Part shown: in pieces, positions 33,289 to 42,918 of the stretch
How the letters are laid out: each line of letters begins with the position of its first letter
Numbering within the stretch: position 1 is the first letter of the stretch
NCBI GenBank assembly: GCA_051004815.1
Contig: JBPCJY010000018.1
Location: 11,817-75,816, forward strand
Length of the DNA stretch: 64,000 nt
Reading direction: 5' to 3'
Source: JBBQXY01 sp051004815
GTDB lineage: Bacteria; Chloroflexota; Ktedonobacteria; Ktedonobacterales; Ktedonobacteraceae
Position numbers and translations under genes: made by a program
Notes under the pieces: generated by a model
What the model saw: only the letters and a program-made list of their open reading frames with translations
Told to the model about the DNA's origin: nothing
Database searches by the model: none

Positions 33289-33866
33289 ACAACTTTGTGC
33301 TACATGTGTATATCAATGTATTCTCATATACACTCTCGTGTCAAGCGCATTGTTCATGCTGTTTCACCTGACTGAAAGCAGGTTATTTCACAGTGATGAG
33401 TATATCACAATAAGGTTGAGTAGGGTCAAGGCGCGTAATCCACCATTGTTTGCATCAATGCAGTCTAGAACTTTCAGCATGATACATTATTATTCTTTTA
33501 AAGGCCATATACTAGAGTACTATTGGCGCAGTCAAACAACCCACATTACCTGCTTGAGTATAGTATACTAAACATGGCTTTGCTTTCTCTCCCTTAAAAC
33601 TTTTGCGATTGTTCAACAAGCATCTTACTGTTCCACCGTATGTAAATGCGGCGGTTGGCAATACGGAAAAAAGCAAGAGCACACGAGAGCTTACTTTATG
33701 CACTTATTTGGGGCAATAAGCGCGACAAACGTATTAGCAGAAGAGTAGCGTGTTGCATGGTCAAAGCTGATCCACGAACTATAAGGCTGCTAATCTTCTA
33801 CTTGTCTTCTCATAGCTATCACAGAAGAAGACTGAAAAGTAGGCGCGGAGAAAAAGAGAGACCGGG
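33289..33866. other. AT-rich intergenic region, no gene seen
   Basis: About 580 bases between the divergent kinase and BTAD regulator genes. It is AT-rich, with a small palindrome near 33560 (TAGTATACTA). No coding frame with a plausible start, and no RNA gene, was recognised. It presumably holds the BTAD gene promoter and 5' leader. Confidence 0.5.
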
Positions 33867-36800
33867 ATGAGTAAACATGTCTTTCCACCATTGAAAGTGT
33901 TTCTGCTGGGACGGTTCCACTTGGAACGGAAAGTGGGGCAAGCATGGCAAGAAGATGTCAATCCTGCCTGGCAACACCGCACTACGCGTATATTGCTCGC
34001 CTATTTACTGAGTAGCCCAGGGCGCAGGAGAAGTCGTGACCAGGTGATGGATACCCTCTGGCCCAATCTCGCTGTGGAGAATGCAGCCAACCGCCTGAAT
34101 AGCACCGTTCACCAACTGCGACAATTGCTCGAACCCACATTGAGCCGTCCGGCAAACTCACACCTTTTGCGTGTAGAGCCAGATATCCTCCTACTCGCTG
34201 ACGCCGCCACACTATGGGTAGACATCGATGTTTTTGGGCTGCTCACAACAAAAGTGCATACAAGCGCTGATATAGTGTACGTGGAACAATTGCTTGAAGA
34301 GGCAAAAACACTCTATGGTGGAGATTTTTTGCATGGTGAACGCTCCTCAGAATGGGTGTTAGCCCAACGGGAAGTATATCAACGCATCTGGATTGGACTC
34401 CTGCTCGAACTGGCGGACCACCGTATAGCGAACAACGATCTCTCATCCGCGTTAGCCGCGCTCAACCCGATCCTGCGTGCCGACCCCACCAACGAGGCCA
34501 CCGTGCAACGCCTCATGCGCATACTCGCACTGCTCCAACGGCGGACTGAGGCTCTGCAACTGTATTATCAACTTGTTCACAAACTCAAAAAACAACACGA
34601 AGCAATTCCATTAGCTGAAACAACGCGCATATTTGAAGCCGTTCGCAACGGTGCTATTACAGATGTGCTGGCAAACATGCCATTCTCCCCTGAACGTGCC
34701 GAGCCAGGCGCAATGGATGGAGCATTGCTTGAACCGCACGCTCCCCTGATGATACCTCCACAACACCAAGTACATATTGGTCGCAGCCATCAAAGCCCCT
34801 TCGTTGGACGTACGGAAGAACTTTCTATTATGCGCACCATTCTGCATGCAACAGCACAGGCAGGGAAGCATGCAACTAGACCCGTTACTGCCATAGCAGC
34901 ACTGCCATTCGGCACCGTCAACCATGCCCCTTTTCTCCTGCTCAAAGGCGAAACCGGCATTGGCAAGACACGGCTAGCCGAGGAATTAAGCCGTGAAGCA
35001 ATACAACATAACTGGTCAGTAGCTTGGGGCCGCTCTTATGAGCAAGAAAGAGATATTCCCTATCGCCTATGGACAGAAGTCCTGCGCAAAGCTATGCTCG
35101 CGGCACATGACTCGCTTGATATACCGCATGCCCAACTGCACCATACCGCGTTCGATACGATTTTTGGCAGTGACACTATTCAGCATCTCAGTACCCTTTT
35201 ACCTGAACTACAGCAAGCCATTCCAGCAGGGGTAGCTCCACGCTCATTGCTCTCAGCCCAGGAACAATTACACTTGTGGGAGGCAACGCGCAGTTTCTTG
35301 GCGACGCTCAGTCGTGATCGCCCCTTGCTGATCGTGCTGGACGATATTCAATGGGCCGACGGCAGTAGCCTTGAACTATTAGCTTATTTGACACGCCGCT
35401 TGCACACACAAGTAGCACAACCCATAGTGTTACTGGCTACATGCCGCGATACAGAGTTGGAGCCAGCCCATCCGTTGCGCCCTTTGCTGATAGACCTGCA
35501 AAGAGAGCAAGCGATCATCACACTGAACGTGCAACCCTTAACCCAGGCCCAAATTGGCACGCTCGTCGCGCCCCTTCCCGCACCTATTGTGCAACACATT
35601 CAACTTCAAGCAGAGGGTAATCCGTTTTTCGCTGAGGAACTCGCTCGCTCTTCATATGCCACCTCGTCCACTGCTAGTGCGCTTGAGCTACCACAAGAAC
35701 ATCCCCGCACAAATTTCTTGCCAGCAACTATCACTGCCGCCCTGGAACGCCGTATGAGCAATCTCAGCAGAGCTTGCCAACGTCTTCTAGGCAAAGCCGC
35801 AGTACTCGGTGGCTCCTTCGAGCTGACAATGGTACAACTGATGGAATATGGCTCCATGGCTTCCCAGGACGAAGACGCCTTGCTTGATCTGCTTGATGAA
35901 GCTCTGCAAGCAGGAGTGCTCACCGAAGAGAGCAGCGATCATATCATCGTGTATTACTTCTGGCATCCCATGATTGTGAGCCATCTCTACGGGCAATTAT
36001 CCGGCGCGAGACGCGCCCAACTCCATCGGCGAGCAGCAGAGGTTCTGCAAAACTTGTACCGGCAGAGCATAGCAGAGGTAGCAGCCACCATCACGCAGCA
36101 TCTCCTCAAGGGGGGCAGTAACCCACAACACATAGCCGCTTACGCGGAGATCGCTGGCAATCGAGCCTATACGCTTTCCGCCTATCCAGAGGCCGAGCAT
36201 CACTATCGGCTGGCGATTGCCCAGATAGATGAGACACAAATTAAACACGCGACCAATACCAATACAACACAAGATCACATGCATCTTGCCTTTTTATACG
36301 AACGACTGGGCGAATGCCTGATGGTGCGTGGGCATTATGAAGATGCCTATCTCCACTTTGAGCACGTCCTGGCTACACGCAGCCAGCAAAGATTTGTCTC
36401 CCAGGAAGAGCAGCAACGCGAGGCCCAAATTTCGGCACTCCTGTGGTATGAGATGGGCCGCGCTAGTAGTTACTTGAACAATGCTGAACGTGGACGAAAG
36501 TGTAATCAACGCGGTGAGCAAGTTCTTCGTGACGCGGACGTTACCGCAGGGGTAGCCTGGGCATGTCTGCGCCTGCAATTCGCCCACATTTGTCTTGATG
36601 AAGGGGATTTTACAGAAGCTCGTTATGCCGCCATGGAAGCCTTGCACCTCTTTGAAGACACGCTCCAAACAAAGGCAATTTCTCCTCCACCGAGCGAAAC
36701 CTCGCACTCGACACTGACGGTACGCACGATAGAGGGCGATCAGAGCGAACTAGGAAAAATCTATGAACTCCTGGGCATTATTGCTGGCTCTACCGGACAA

Positions 36801-37874
36801 ATCGCGGAATCGTTGACGCACCTGCACACTGCACTGACCATTTTTGAACAACATAGCAATATTCGCGCTATGGCGAATGTCTGCAACAACATCGGCACAG
36901 CCCACCTTGTCAAAGCCTCATATGACGCGGCGGCGTCATATTTTCGCCGCTCATTAAGCCTGGCCGAACGCGTGGGAGATATCCCCCTCGTCTCGACTGC
37001 ATGCGTGAATCTGGGAGAGATGGCCGCGAACATTGGCAACCTCCAAGAGGCTGAGGAATGGTACAGACGCAGTTTAAAACTCGCGGAACAGGTCAATATT
37101 CGCTACGATATATCGTATATCAACAACATCCTCGCTACTAACCTGCAAGAACAGGGCAATCTCACCGGAGCCTATGAGGCAGTGCGTCGTGCGCTCATGC
37201 TTGGGCGCGAGATTCGCAATGCTACGCTGATCGCCACTGCACTCATCACCCTGGCGCAACTGCGCATTGTCATGGCGGAAGAGGTGCAAGCTCAAGACCA
37301 CGTATGGAACCCTACTCTTACCAATCGCTTGCAGCGCACTCAATCTACGCTCCAACACGCACTTGCCCATCAGGGCTTGGCTGCGGAAGATATCGCGAAA
37401 GGCCACCTGGCCCATGCCACGCTTCATCTCATGCAAGGGAACTTGACGATAGCAGAGGATATCATCAAGCAGACGGTTGAGGTGGCCCAGCAACAAGAAC
37501 ACATGTATTTTTTCCCGCATGCCCAGCGTTTGCTAGGCTGTTGCCTTGCTATGAGCGGTCGCCACAGCGAAGCAGACGCGGCGTTCCAGCAGGCCCTGCA
37601 CATGAGCCAACAAACCGGCATGCGCCTTGAGCAAGGACGCGCCCTCTACAATTATGGTGCCATTTTGCTACAGCGCAGTTGCCCGCAGGGCGCAGCATTC
37701 CAGGCAGGCTTAGCCCATCTCCAGCAAGCGCAAGAGCTATTCGCCGCCTGTCACGCGGCCATCGACCTCAAAAAGGTCAACCGCATACTGACTGAGCCAA
37801 CCGCCAGGCCGCTGCCTTATAGTATTCATCTGCTTGATGATACTTTGACGCAGCAGAATAACACGGGGCAATAG
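33867..37874 (+). CDS. BTAD-AAA-TPR large transcriptional regulator
   Basis: A 1335-residue regulator of the AfsR/SARP-like STAND type. Residues 8-105 form an OmpR-like winged helix ('HRTTRILLAYLLSSPGRRRSR', 'ANRLNSTVHQLRQLLEP'). A BTAD helical domain spans about 110-275. An AAA/NACHT ATPase starts at 'SPFVGRTEELSIM' (about 310), with Walker A 'GETGIGKTRLAEEL' (about 360) and Walker B 'LLIVLDDIQWADGSS' (about 490). From about residue 780 the chain is TPR-like helical repeats. No C-terminal LuxR helix-turn-helix is present. It probably acts as a signal-gated oligomer on DNA. It stands alone, and nearby targets are not evident. Confidence 0.88.
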   Translation: MSKHVFPPLKVFLLGRFHLERKVGQAWQEDVNPAWQHRTTRILLAYLLSSPGRRRSRDQVMDTLWPNLAVENAANRLNSTVHQLRQLLEPTLSRPANSHLLRVEPDILLLADAATLWVDIDVFGLLTTKVHTSADIVYVEQLLEEAKTLYGGDFLHGERSSEWVLAQREVYQRIWIGLLLELADHRIANNDLSSALAALNPILRADPTNEATVQRLMRILALLQRRTEALQLYYQLVHKLKKQHEAIPLAETTRIFEAVRNGAITDVLANMPFSPERAEPGAMDGALLEPHAPLMIPPQHQVHIGRSHQSPFVGRTEELSIMRTILHATAQAGKHATRPVTAIAALPFGTVNHAPFLLLKGETGIGKTRLAEELSREAIQHNWSVAWGRSYEQERDIPYRLWTEVLRKAMLAAHDSLDIPHAQLHHTAFDTIFGSDTIQHLSTLLPELQQAIPAGVAPRSLLSAQEQLHLWEATRSFLATLSRDRPLLIVLDDIQWADGSSLELLAYLTRRLHTQVAQPIVLLATCRDTELEPAHPLRPLLIDLQREQAIITLNVQPLTQAQIGTLVAPLPAPIVQHIQLQAEGNPFFAEELARSSYATSSTASALELPQEHPRTNFLPATITAALERRMSNLSRACQRLLGKAAVLGGSFELTMVQLMEYGSMASQDEDALLDLLDEALQAGVLTEESSDHIIVYYFWHPMIVSHLYGQLSGARRAQLHRRAAEVLQNLYRQSIAEVAATITQHLLKGGSNPQHIAAYAEIAGNRAYTLSAYPEAEHHYRLAIAQIDETQIKHATNTNTTQDHMHLAFLYERLGECLMVRGHYEDAYLHFEHVLATRSQQRFVSQEEQQREAQISALLWYEMGRASSYLNNAERGRKCNQRGEQVLRDADVTAGVAWACLRLQFAHICLDEGDFTEARYAAMEALHLFEDTLQTKAISPPPSETSHSTLTVRTIEGDQSELGKIYELLGIIAGSTGQIAESLTHLHTALTIFEQHSNIRAMANVCNNIGTAHLVKASYDAAASYFRRSLSLAERVGDIPLVSTACVNLGEMAANIGNLQEAEEWYRRSLKLAEQVNIRYDISYINNILATNLQEQGNLTGAYEAVRRALMLGREIRNATLIATALITLAQLRIVMAEEVQAQDHVWNPTLTNRLQRTQSTLQHALAHQGLAAEDIAKGHLAHATLHLMQGNLTIAEDIIKQTVEVAQQQEHMYFFPHAQRLLGCCLAMSGRHSEADAAFQQALHMSQQTGMRLEQGRALYNYGAILLQRSCPQGAAFQAGLAHLQQAQELFAACHAAIDLKKVNRILTEPTARPLPYSIHLLDDTLTQQNNTGQ

Positions 37875-37944
37875 AGACATCCGAGTGAAACGGCGCAGTT
37901 TCTGCGGAAATATGTAGTGGAGTTGAGAAATTTTTATGTTTTGG

Positions 37945-37965
37945 GCGTCTCACAAACGGTGGTTT
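37945..37965 (+). repeat. Left arm of a ~1.06-kb inverted repeat (GTCTCA family)
   Basis: GCGTCTCAC..GTGGTTT here matches the reverse complement of 38981-39002 in about 19 of 22 positions. Two further partial copies of the same motif lie at 38021-38033 and 38102-38117. The pair may be ends of a decayed mobile element. Confidence 0.5.
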
Positions 37966-38207
37966 GTGACCCAGACCGAGAGGTTCATAAAAGGATCGAT
38001 CAAGCAAATAATGAGACGTTGATTTCTGAGACGAGTATTTGGGATTACCAACAAAGAAGGCTTCCCACTTTTTACTGTTTCCTTGCTATGCTCTGACAAA
38101 TGGCCGTTTTCTGAGACTTTCACTACAATGAGGGAAATTTTTATATCATCCTCCTCCTTCATGGTGATCTAACTGCACCATCTATGCCATTTGGACAAAT
38201 CACAATT

Positions 38208-38432
38208 CTACGGTTTAGGACGTTTGAAAAATAGGTAGTGTTCATTTGTCTGGCTGACGCTTATCGTACCAGTCATCTCCCAACCATCCTCACCAAGTTG
38301 CTTTATCAACCTGCTTATGGAAATCTTCTTCCAGTCTCTCAACTCCTGTTCGTTCATATATTGAGGTGCTAGCTTATCATGAGCCATTCCAAATGAGCTT
38401 ATCTGAATCGTCATATAATCCCACTTCTGCAT
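38208..38432 (-). CDS. DUF4177-like small protein
   Basis: A 74-residue protein with the DUF4177 pattern: 'MQKWDYMTIQ' start, 'LIKQLGEDGWEMTGTIS' in the middle and 'YLFFKRPKP' at the end. ATG 38432 was chosen because AAAGGAG lies 6 bases upstream; the longer frame from 38495 has no such site. The function of the family is unknown. A truncated second copy lies at 38621-38741. Confidence 0.75.
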   Translation of the reverse strand: MQKWDYMTIQISSFGMAHDKLAPQYMNEQELRDWKKISISRLIKQLGEDGWEMTGTISVSQTNEHYLFFKRPKP

Positions 38433-38620
38433 GATGAACTCCTTTCGTTCAGCATTTATTTGGCCTAATATGCGCGAACATTTCACCAAGTACAAGGTAG
38501 TGAGTTTGCCATTTCTACGTGATACGTCTCAGCTTGCTTATTAAGCAACCTCAGAACTATCAATTCGCAGTGGAAAACTGGCAGCAGCTAACACTTTCTG
38601 CCACGCGTTCAGGATATATT

Positions 38621-38741
38621 TTATGGCTTGGGACGTTTAAATAAGAGTTCATTATCGTTATTGCCTGGAGGATAACCGATAAAACTTACCAATTCCCAAC
38701 CCTCATTTTGCTGAGGGAGATTTTTTATACAATCCGGGACC
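38621..38741 (-). pseudogene. Truncated DUF4177-like copy
   Basis: Read on the minus strand, the last 36 codons give 'NEGWELVSFIGYPP' and end 'LLFKRPKP' before a stop. This matches the C-terminal half of the gene at 38208. The N-terminal half is missing: upstream the sequence changes to a CCGGTGACGGG-type repeat. It is a broken duplicate, probably cut by a repeat insertion. Confidence 0.6.
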
Positions 38742-38980
38742 CGTCACCGGCCCTGCAATCGTAGAGTATTGGAATGGGCTTGGAGGTGCAAGCAAAGTAT
38801 CACATTATGAATGATAGATTTTTGCATGTTTCTTGGCTCTACCTCTATTTCTTTTATAAAGTGTGGCGTAAAAGGGAAAGATTGTATGGCCTAGTCTAAT
38901 TTTGTACAATTCCTCAAGAATATTGATGATAAAATATCATTGCTTGCCTTCTCACATTCTAACTCACGGTGTGTCTCATT
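38742..38980. other. Intergenic stretch without recognised gene
   Basis: AT-rich sequence between the broken DUF4177 copy and the right GTCTCA arm. No coding frame with a start signal was seen. Confidence 0.4.
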
Positions 38981-39002
38981 AAACCACTGTTTTCTGAGAC
39001 GC
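38981..39002 (-). repeat. Right arm of the GTCTCA inverted repeat
   Basis: Reverse complement of the arm at 37945-37965, with one extra base and two mismatches. The two arms bracket the intact and the broken DUF4177-like genes. Confidence 0.5.
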
Positions 39003-39124
39003 TCCTCAGCCGTATGCAGCATCCTCTAGTTTCTGCTCATTGACCTTTCTCAAAACTTCTTGTATTTCACGAGGATCATCAGCAACCTGAGCAGCAGATT
39101 GACGATGATCCTCCCCCCTCCTAC

Positions 39125-39237
39125 CTTTCACTGGGAGGTTTTTTGAAGCGCGCCGGTTTCGCCTGTCATTCTGCGCGGCGCTCAGCATGACATTCCCCCT
39201 CGCCGATGCCTTTCCCCAAAAAACCTTCCAGTGAAAG
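39125..39237. repeat. Small inverted-repeat element downstream of the AttH-like gene
   Basis: Arms 39125-39145 and 39217-39237 are inverted copies with one mismatch in 21. The interior contains TGTCATTCTG and CTCAGCATGACA, an inverted pair of the same family as the repeats near 48020-48240 and 58480-58575. It may also end the operon on its right by its hairpin and T6. Confidence 0.65.
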
Positions 39238-39244
39238 CCCCCTC

Positions 39245-40342
39245 CTACCCCTTCACATACCCCGTCAATTCCACATAGCCTTCACCCTGTACCGTTTGGC
39301 CCGCGCTCTGTCCCTGGATGCGCACGGCACCTTCCCAGTAGTTGTTGCCGGTAGATTGATACACGGTCAGCTCTTGATCTTTTAACTCCGGTGTGAGGGT
39401 TAATGATGCCTGTAATTGGGGGTCGTGAATCTCAAGTTGCCAGCCTGACGGATAGGTCGCGCCCGTCACCGGACTGGTCCAGTGATTGTGTACAGCCACA
39501 TGCAAAGCGGTCGCGGGGAGCAGATGATCCTCCGCGTTTGAGCCGATATAGCCGACGTAGGTCGAGATGGTTTTACCACTAGCATCACGAATGAGGTACA
39601 ACATCATCTCGGTATTGTTATTCAATTGAATGCTATACCAGTCCCAGCCCCCGCCACCTAGCGAAAGAAAATTCCCCCATTGATGATCCATCCAGGCTTC
39701 TCCCGTCACCTGTAAGGGCTGGTTATGGTCAACAAGTGTGCCTGAAAGGGCCATGCGTGTGCGTGAATAGTAATAGGAGAAACCGCCCAGACCATAAGTA
39801 ATCAGGCCGTTGCCATTGTGCAGCGTCGGTGGCTTGAGGCCGAGCAGGTTGACATGCATGGTATAGTTCGCCATCTCTGCCGTGAGGTGATCCTGTCCAT
39901 TCAATCCCTGTATCGTCCAGTCACCTACCGCGACATTAATACCCGCGGTTGATGTGCCATTGGGAATAATAGCATTTGGTTCTATCAAACGACGCTGATC
40001 AAAGTGGAACTGGCCTCGCGTCACATCGCTGATCGCAAAATGGGCGGCATATACTGGCGGCAAGTCGCTGCGCAATGCCTGGAAGATGACCAGTTCAAAA
40101 CCATAATGATGCGCCTTGCCATCAGGCGTAGTGGCATTCATATGGCCAGTATAGTACCACCACTCGGTCAGGTCTTTGTGTGCGGCCTCATCCTGCGGAA
40201 AACGCACGGGCGGGAGCGAGGTGCTCTGTGGCGTGACATTCACCACGGGCAATTGTGCGTTGGTAGCGACAATGCCTGGAATGCCACACGAGGACAGCAC
40301 AATGGAGAGCAACACGAGCAGCCCAAACAGTATTTTCTTCAT
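39245..40342 (-). CDS. AttH/CrtC-like secreted lipoprotein
   Basis: A 365-residue lipoprotein. The signal peptide 'KKILFGLLVLLSIVLSSC' ends in a lipobox with the Cys at residue 19. The mature part matches the AttH / hydroxyneurosporene synthase (CrtC) lipocalin-like fold: 'DLTEWWYYTGHM', 'YGFELVIFQAL', 'GEAWMDHQWGNF' and 'GWDWYSIQLNN' are typical. Members are hydratases or proteins of unknown activity acting on hydrophobic ligands. The start overlaps the stop of the MMPL transporter by 4 bases, so both are translated together. A joint role in export or processing of a lipid is an inference. Confidence 0.85.
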   Translation of the reverse strand: MKKILFGLLVLLSIVLSSCGIPGIVATNAQLPVVNVTPQSTSLPPVRFPQDEAAHKDLTEWWYYTGHMNATTPDGKAHHYGFELVIFQALRSDLPPVYAAHFAISDVTRGQFHFDQRRLIEPNAIIPNGTSTAGINVAVGDWTIQGLNGQDHLTAEMANYTMHVNLLGLKPPTLHNGNGLITYGLGGFSYYYSRTRMALSGTLVDHNQPLQVTGEAWMDHQWGNFLSLGGGGWDWYSIQLNNNTEMMLYLIRDASGKTISTYVGYIGSNAEDHLLPATALHVAVHNHWTSPVTGATYPSGWQLEIHDPQLQASLTLTPELKDQELTVYQSTGNNYWEGAVRIQGQSAGQTVQGEGYVELTGYVKG

Positions 40343-42702
40343 CGCTTGCCTCCCATGTTCGCATCTGTCAAGGACGCCGTGGTTGTATCAGGTGTATCAG
40401 ATGGAACAGGTGCGGCTGGTTGCATATATTCCTCCAGAGTCCGCGGATGGCGTTGCACACCAGCAAAGGGCAACCACCAGTTTGCATTGCCAAGCAGACG
40501 CATGGTGGCAGGTACCAGCAAACCACGTACCAATGTCGCATCGATCAAGACGGCCAGTGCCATACCGAGGCCAAGTGCCTTGACCAGAATCATATCGGCA
40601 GTCGCGAAACAGGAACTGACGACAATGACGATGATAGCCGCATTCGTGATAATGCCGCCACTGCGTTGCATGCCAAGTGCTACCGCCTTTGTGTTATCCC
40701 CCGTCTGCCAAAATGCCTCCTGGATACGTGACAGCAGGAACACCTCGTAGTCCATCGAGAGGCCAAAGAGTGAACAGAATAGCAGAATTGGTCCCGATGC
40801 CTCAACAAAACCGAGCGGCGTAAAATTGAGCACCTGATGTAAAAACCCATCCTGGAAGAGGACGACCAGTGCTCCATAGCTTGCCAGAATGGAAAGGGTA
40901 TTCATGATGATCGCTTTCAACGGCAAGAGCAGCGAACGAAACAACAGCAACAGCACAATATACGTTGTAACAGCCACTACTAGTATGGCTATAGGAAAAT
41001 CTGTGTAGAGCGAAGTGACGTAATCCATATCACCTGCGGTGCTACCATCGACCAATGTGGTGATGCCACCACCAGGATTCGTGTTACGAATGGTCTGTAC
41101 CAGAGCCTGTGAACGCTGATCGAGCATCTCATATTTGCTAATGACCAGCACCGAAGTGGTATCGCCCGCCACCGAGGATTTGACCAGGGCAGAGAGATAG
41201 GGATCGGCAATCAATTGCGGATGGGTATACATCAGTTCATATTGCGCAAGCGTAAAACGGGGATCGGCACTGACAATGCTATCCACCCGCGCCACACGAG
41301 GATCAGCCGCCACGCGCTGAATGTAATAATAGAGCTTACGAATATTGTCAGCCGTCATGACGTTGCCCTTTGTCTGAACCGCCATCAGAATAGGCGTGGT
41401 CTCGCGATCATTAAACCGCTTGGCTAACAGGTCAAAAGCGGCACGCGATGGCACGCTGGGCGGGAGAATTGACGCGTCAGGTGCCGAGAAGCGCACACCA
41501 AGAAATGGCAAACCCAGACTGACGAGAACCAGGAAGACCGGTATAAACACACGCACAGGATAGCGCATCACAATATGCGAGAGGCGGTACCAGAAACCAT
41601 GATGTTCCTCTTGCATTTGCCCAGTACCATTGTTCGCTACGGCTGTACTCGCTGCTGCCGGGCGATTTCTCCGCCATAAACGCGGCAGACGCACAGGAAA
41701 TGCATTGATGCGCGTGCCGATGATAGCCAGGGCCGCGGGCAAGAGCGTCAGAGCGGCAAGCACCGCCAGCAGCACGACCAGCACTCCACCCATGCCGACT
41801 GAACGCAGCATGTTGATGCGGAAGAAGATCAGGCCGATCAAGCCAATCGAGACGGTTAAACCGGAAAAAGCTACCGCACGTCCCGCCGTGGCAATTGAGA
41901 TAGCCACAGCCTCCTCTACACTGCGCCCATGCGCTAACTCTTCGCGGAAACGGCTCACGATAAACAGCGAGTAATCAACGCCCAAACCAAGGCCAAACAG
42001 GGTGGTGATGTTGAGCACAAAGATGGAGAGTTCTGTGATATGTCCCAGGCCAAAGATCAATGCCAGTGCGACCGCGACGGCTCCTCCACCAACCAGGGCG
42101 GGCAGGATGGCCGCGACTACCGAGCGAAACACCAGCAGCAAGGCAATGATGGCGAAGGGAATAGCCAGAAATTCCGCTCGCCGTAGATCGCTTTCGCTGA
42201 CAGATTGAATATCTTCATAAAAGACCGGGCCACCTCCGATGCTGGTCTTCAGGCCAGGAACGGGCTGTAAGCGATGTTGCAGTTCAGGCAAGAGCTTTAC
42301 CGCGCTATCAGGGTCGGGCTTAATCAGGACGTTGGCGTAAGCCGCGTGACGATCCAACGAAATCTGCCGTGGATTGTCGGTGAAGCTCACAATGCCGGAA
42401 ACCTCCGACCAGCTACGCACACGCGCCAGGGCTGTTTGCGTCTCTTGAATAAACTGTGGGCTATCCGCGCTCTGCGTATCGCTGGTGAAGATCACCTGCA
42501 CGATAGTCAGGTCGAGATGCAGCTTTTGTGAGAGGAGATCGATCGCCCGTTGGGATTCAGCGTCAGGACTGACAAAGCCTCCTGGATGTAATACCTGGCT
42601 AGCCTGTGGCGCAAACGGCAATGCGACCGCGATGGCAACCATCCACAAGCCCACAATCAACCAGCGATAGCGGGTGGCTATTCTGCCGAGATGGTAGAAC
42701 AT
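40339..42702 (-). CDS. MMPL-family RND transporter
   Basis: A 787-residue membrane transporter with the RND layout: span 1 ('WLIVGLWMVAIAVALPF'), a large outer domain (about residues 35-185), five spans (about 190-345), span 7 near 385, a second outer domain (about 410-570) and five final spans. 'GLGVDYSLFIVSRFREEL' and 'GLSMDYEVFLLSRIQEAF' are the duplicated motif with the transmembrane Asp-Tyr pair for proton coupling. MMPL proteins export lipids, glycolipids or drugs. AAAGG lies 7 bases before the ATG. It is followed, with overlap, by the AttH-like lipoprotein. Confidence 0.9.
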   Translation of the reverse strand: MFYHLGRIATRYRWLIVGLWMVAIAVALPFAPQASQVLHPGGFVSPDAESQRAIDLLSQKLHLDLTIVQVIFTSDTQSADSPQFIQETQTALARVRSWSEVSGIVSFTDNPRQISLDRHAAYANVLIKPDPDSAVKLLPELQHRLQPVPGLKTSIGGGPVFYEDIQSVSESDLRRAEFLAIPFAIIALLLVFRSVVAAILPALVGGGAVAVALALIFGLGHITELSIFVLNITTLFGLGLGVDYSLFIVSRFREELAHGRSVEEAVAISIATAGRAVAFSGLTVSIGLIGLIFFRINMLRSVGMGGVLVVLLAVLAALTLLPAALAIIGTRINAFPVRLPRLWRRNRPAAASTAVANNGTGQMQEEHHGFWYRLSHIVMRYPVRVFIPVFLVLVSLGLPFLGVRFSAPDASILPPSVPSRAAFDLLAKRFNDRETTPILMAVQTKGNVMTADNIRKLYYYIQRVAADPRVARVDSIVSADPRFTLAQYELMYTHPQLIADPYLSALVKSSVAGDTTSVLVISKYEMLDQRSQALVQTIRNTNPGGGITTLVDGSTAGDMDYVTSLYTDFPIAILVVAVTTYIVLLLLFRSLLLPLKAIIMNTLSILASYGALVVLFQDGFLHQVLNFTPLGFVEASGPILLFCSLFGLSMDYEVFLLSRIQEAFWQTGDNTKAVALGMQRSGGIITNAAIIVIVVSSCFATADMILVKALGLGMALAVLIDATLVRGLLVPATMRLLGNANWWLPFAGVQRHPRTLEEYMQPAAPVPSDTPDTTTASLTDANMGGKR

Positions 42703-42918
42703 ATCTGAGCCTTTCTTTTTATGTGTCTATGAATAATCTTCATCCTGAAGACGCTAATAATTGTAATGAGGGGTAACATCTCTCTCGTTCTCTCTCGACT
42801 CAATACCCCAGGTGTTGTATGATATTAATACCTCTTCTAAGATAGTAGTCGTCTTCGGCAATATGAAGTCAAGAGGTAGGGTAGCATCCAACCAGCTGAA
42901 AAGGAGCACAGAGTTTGT

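Noticed and set aside
33200..33571. 123-residue plus-strand frame in the long intergenic region
   Set aside because: Composition is unlike a protein (Cys/Tyr/Ser-rich, AT-driven), and it overlaps the probable promoter of the kinase gene.
37950..38162. 70-residue frame on the minus strand
   Set aside because: No Shine-Dalgarno in the right place, no recognisable domain, and it runs through the GTCTCA repeats.
39006..39188. 60-residue frame on the minus strand
   Set aside because: It overlaps the inverted-repeat element and has no start signal or protein-like composition.
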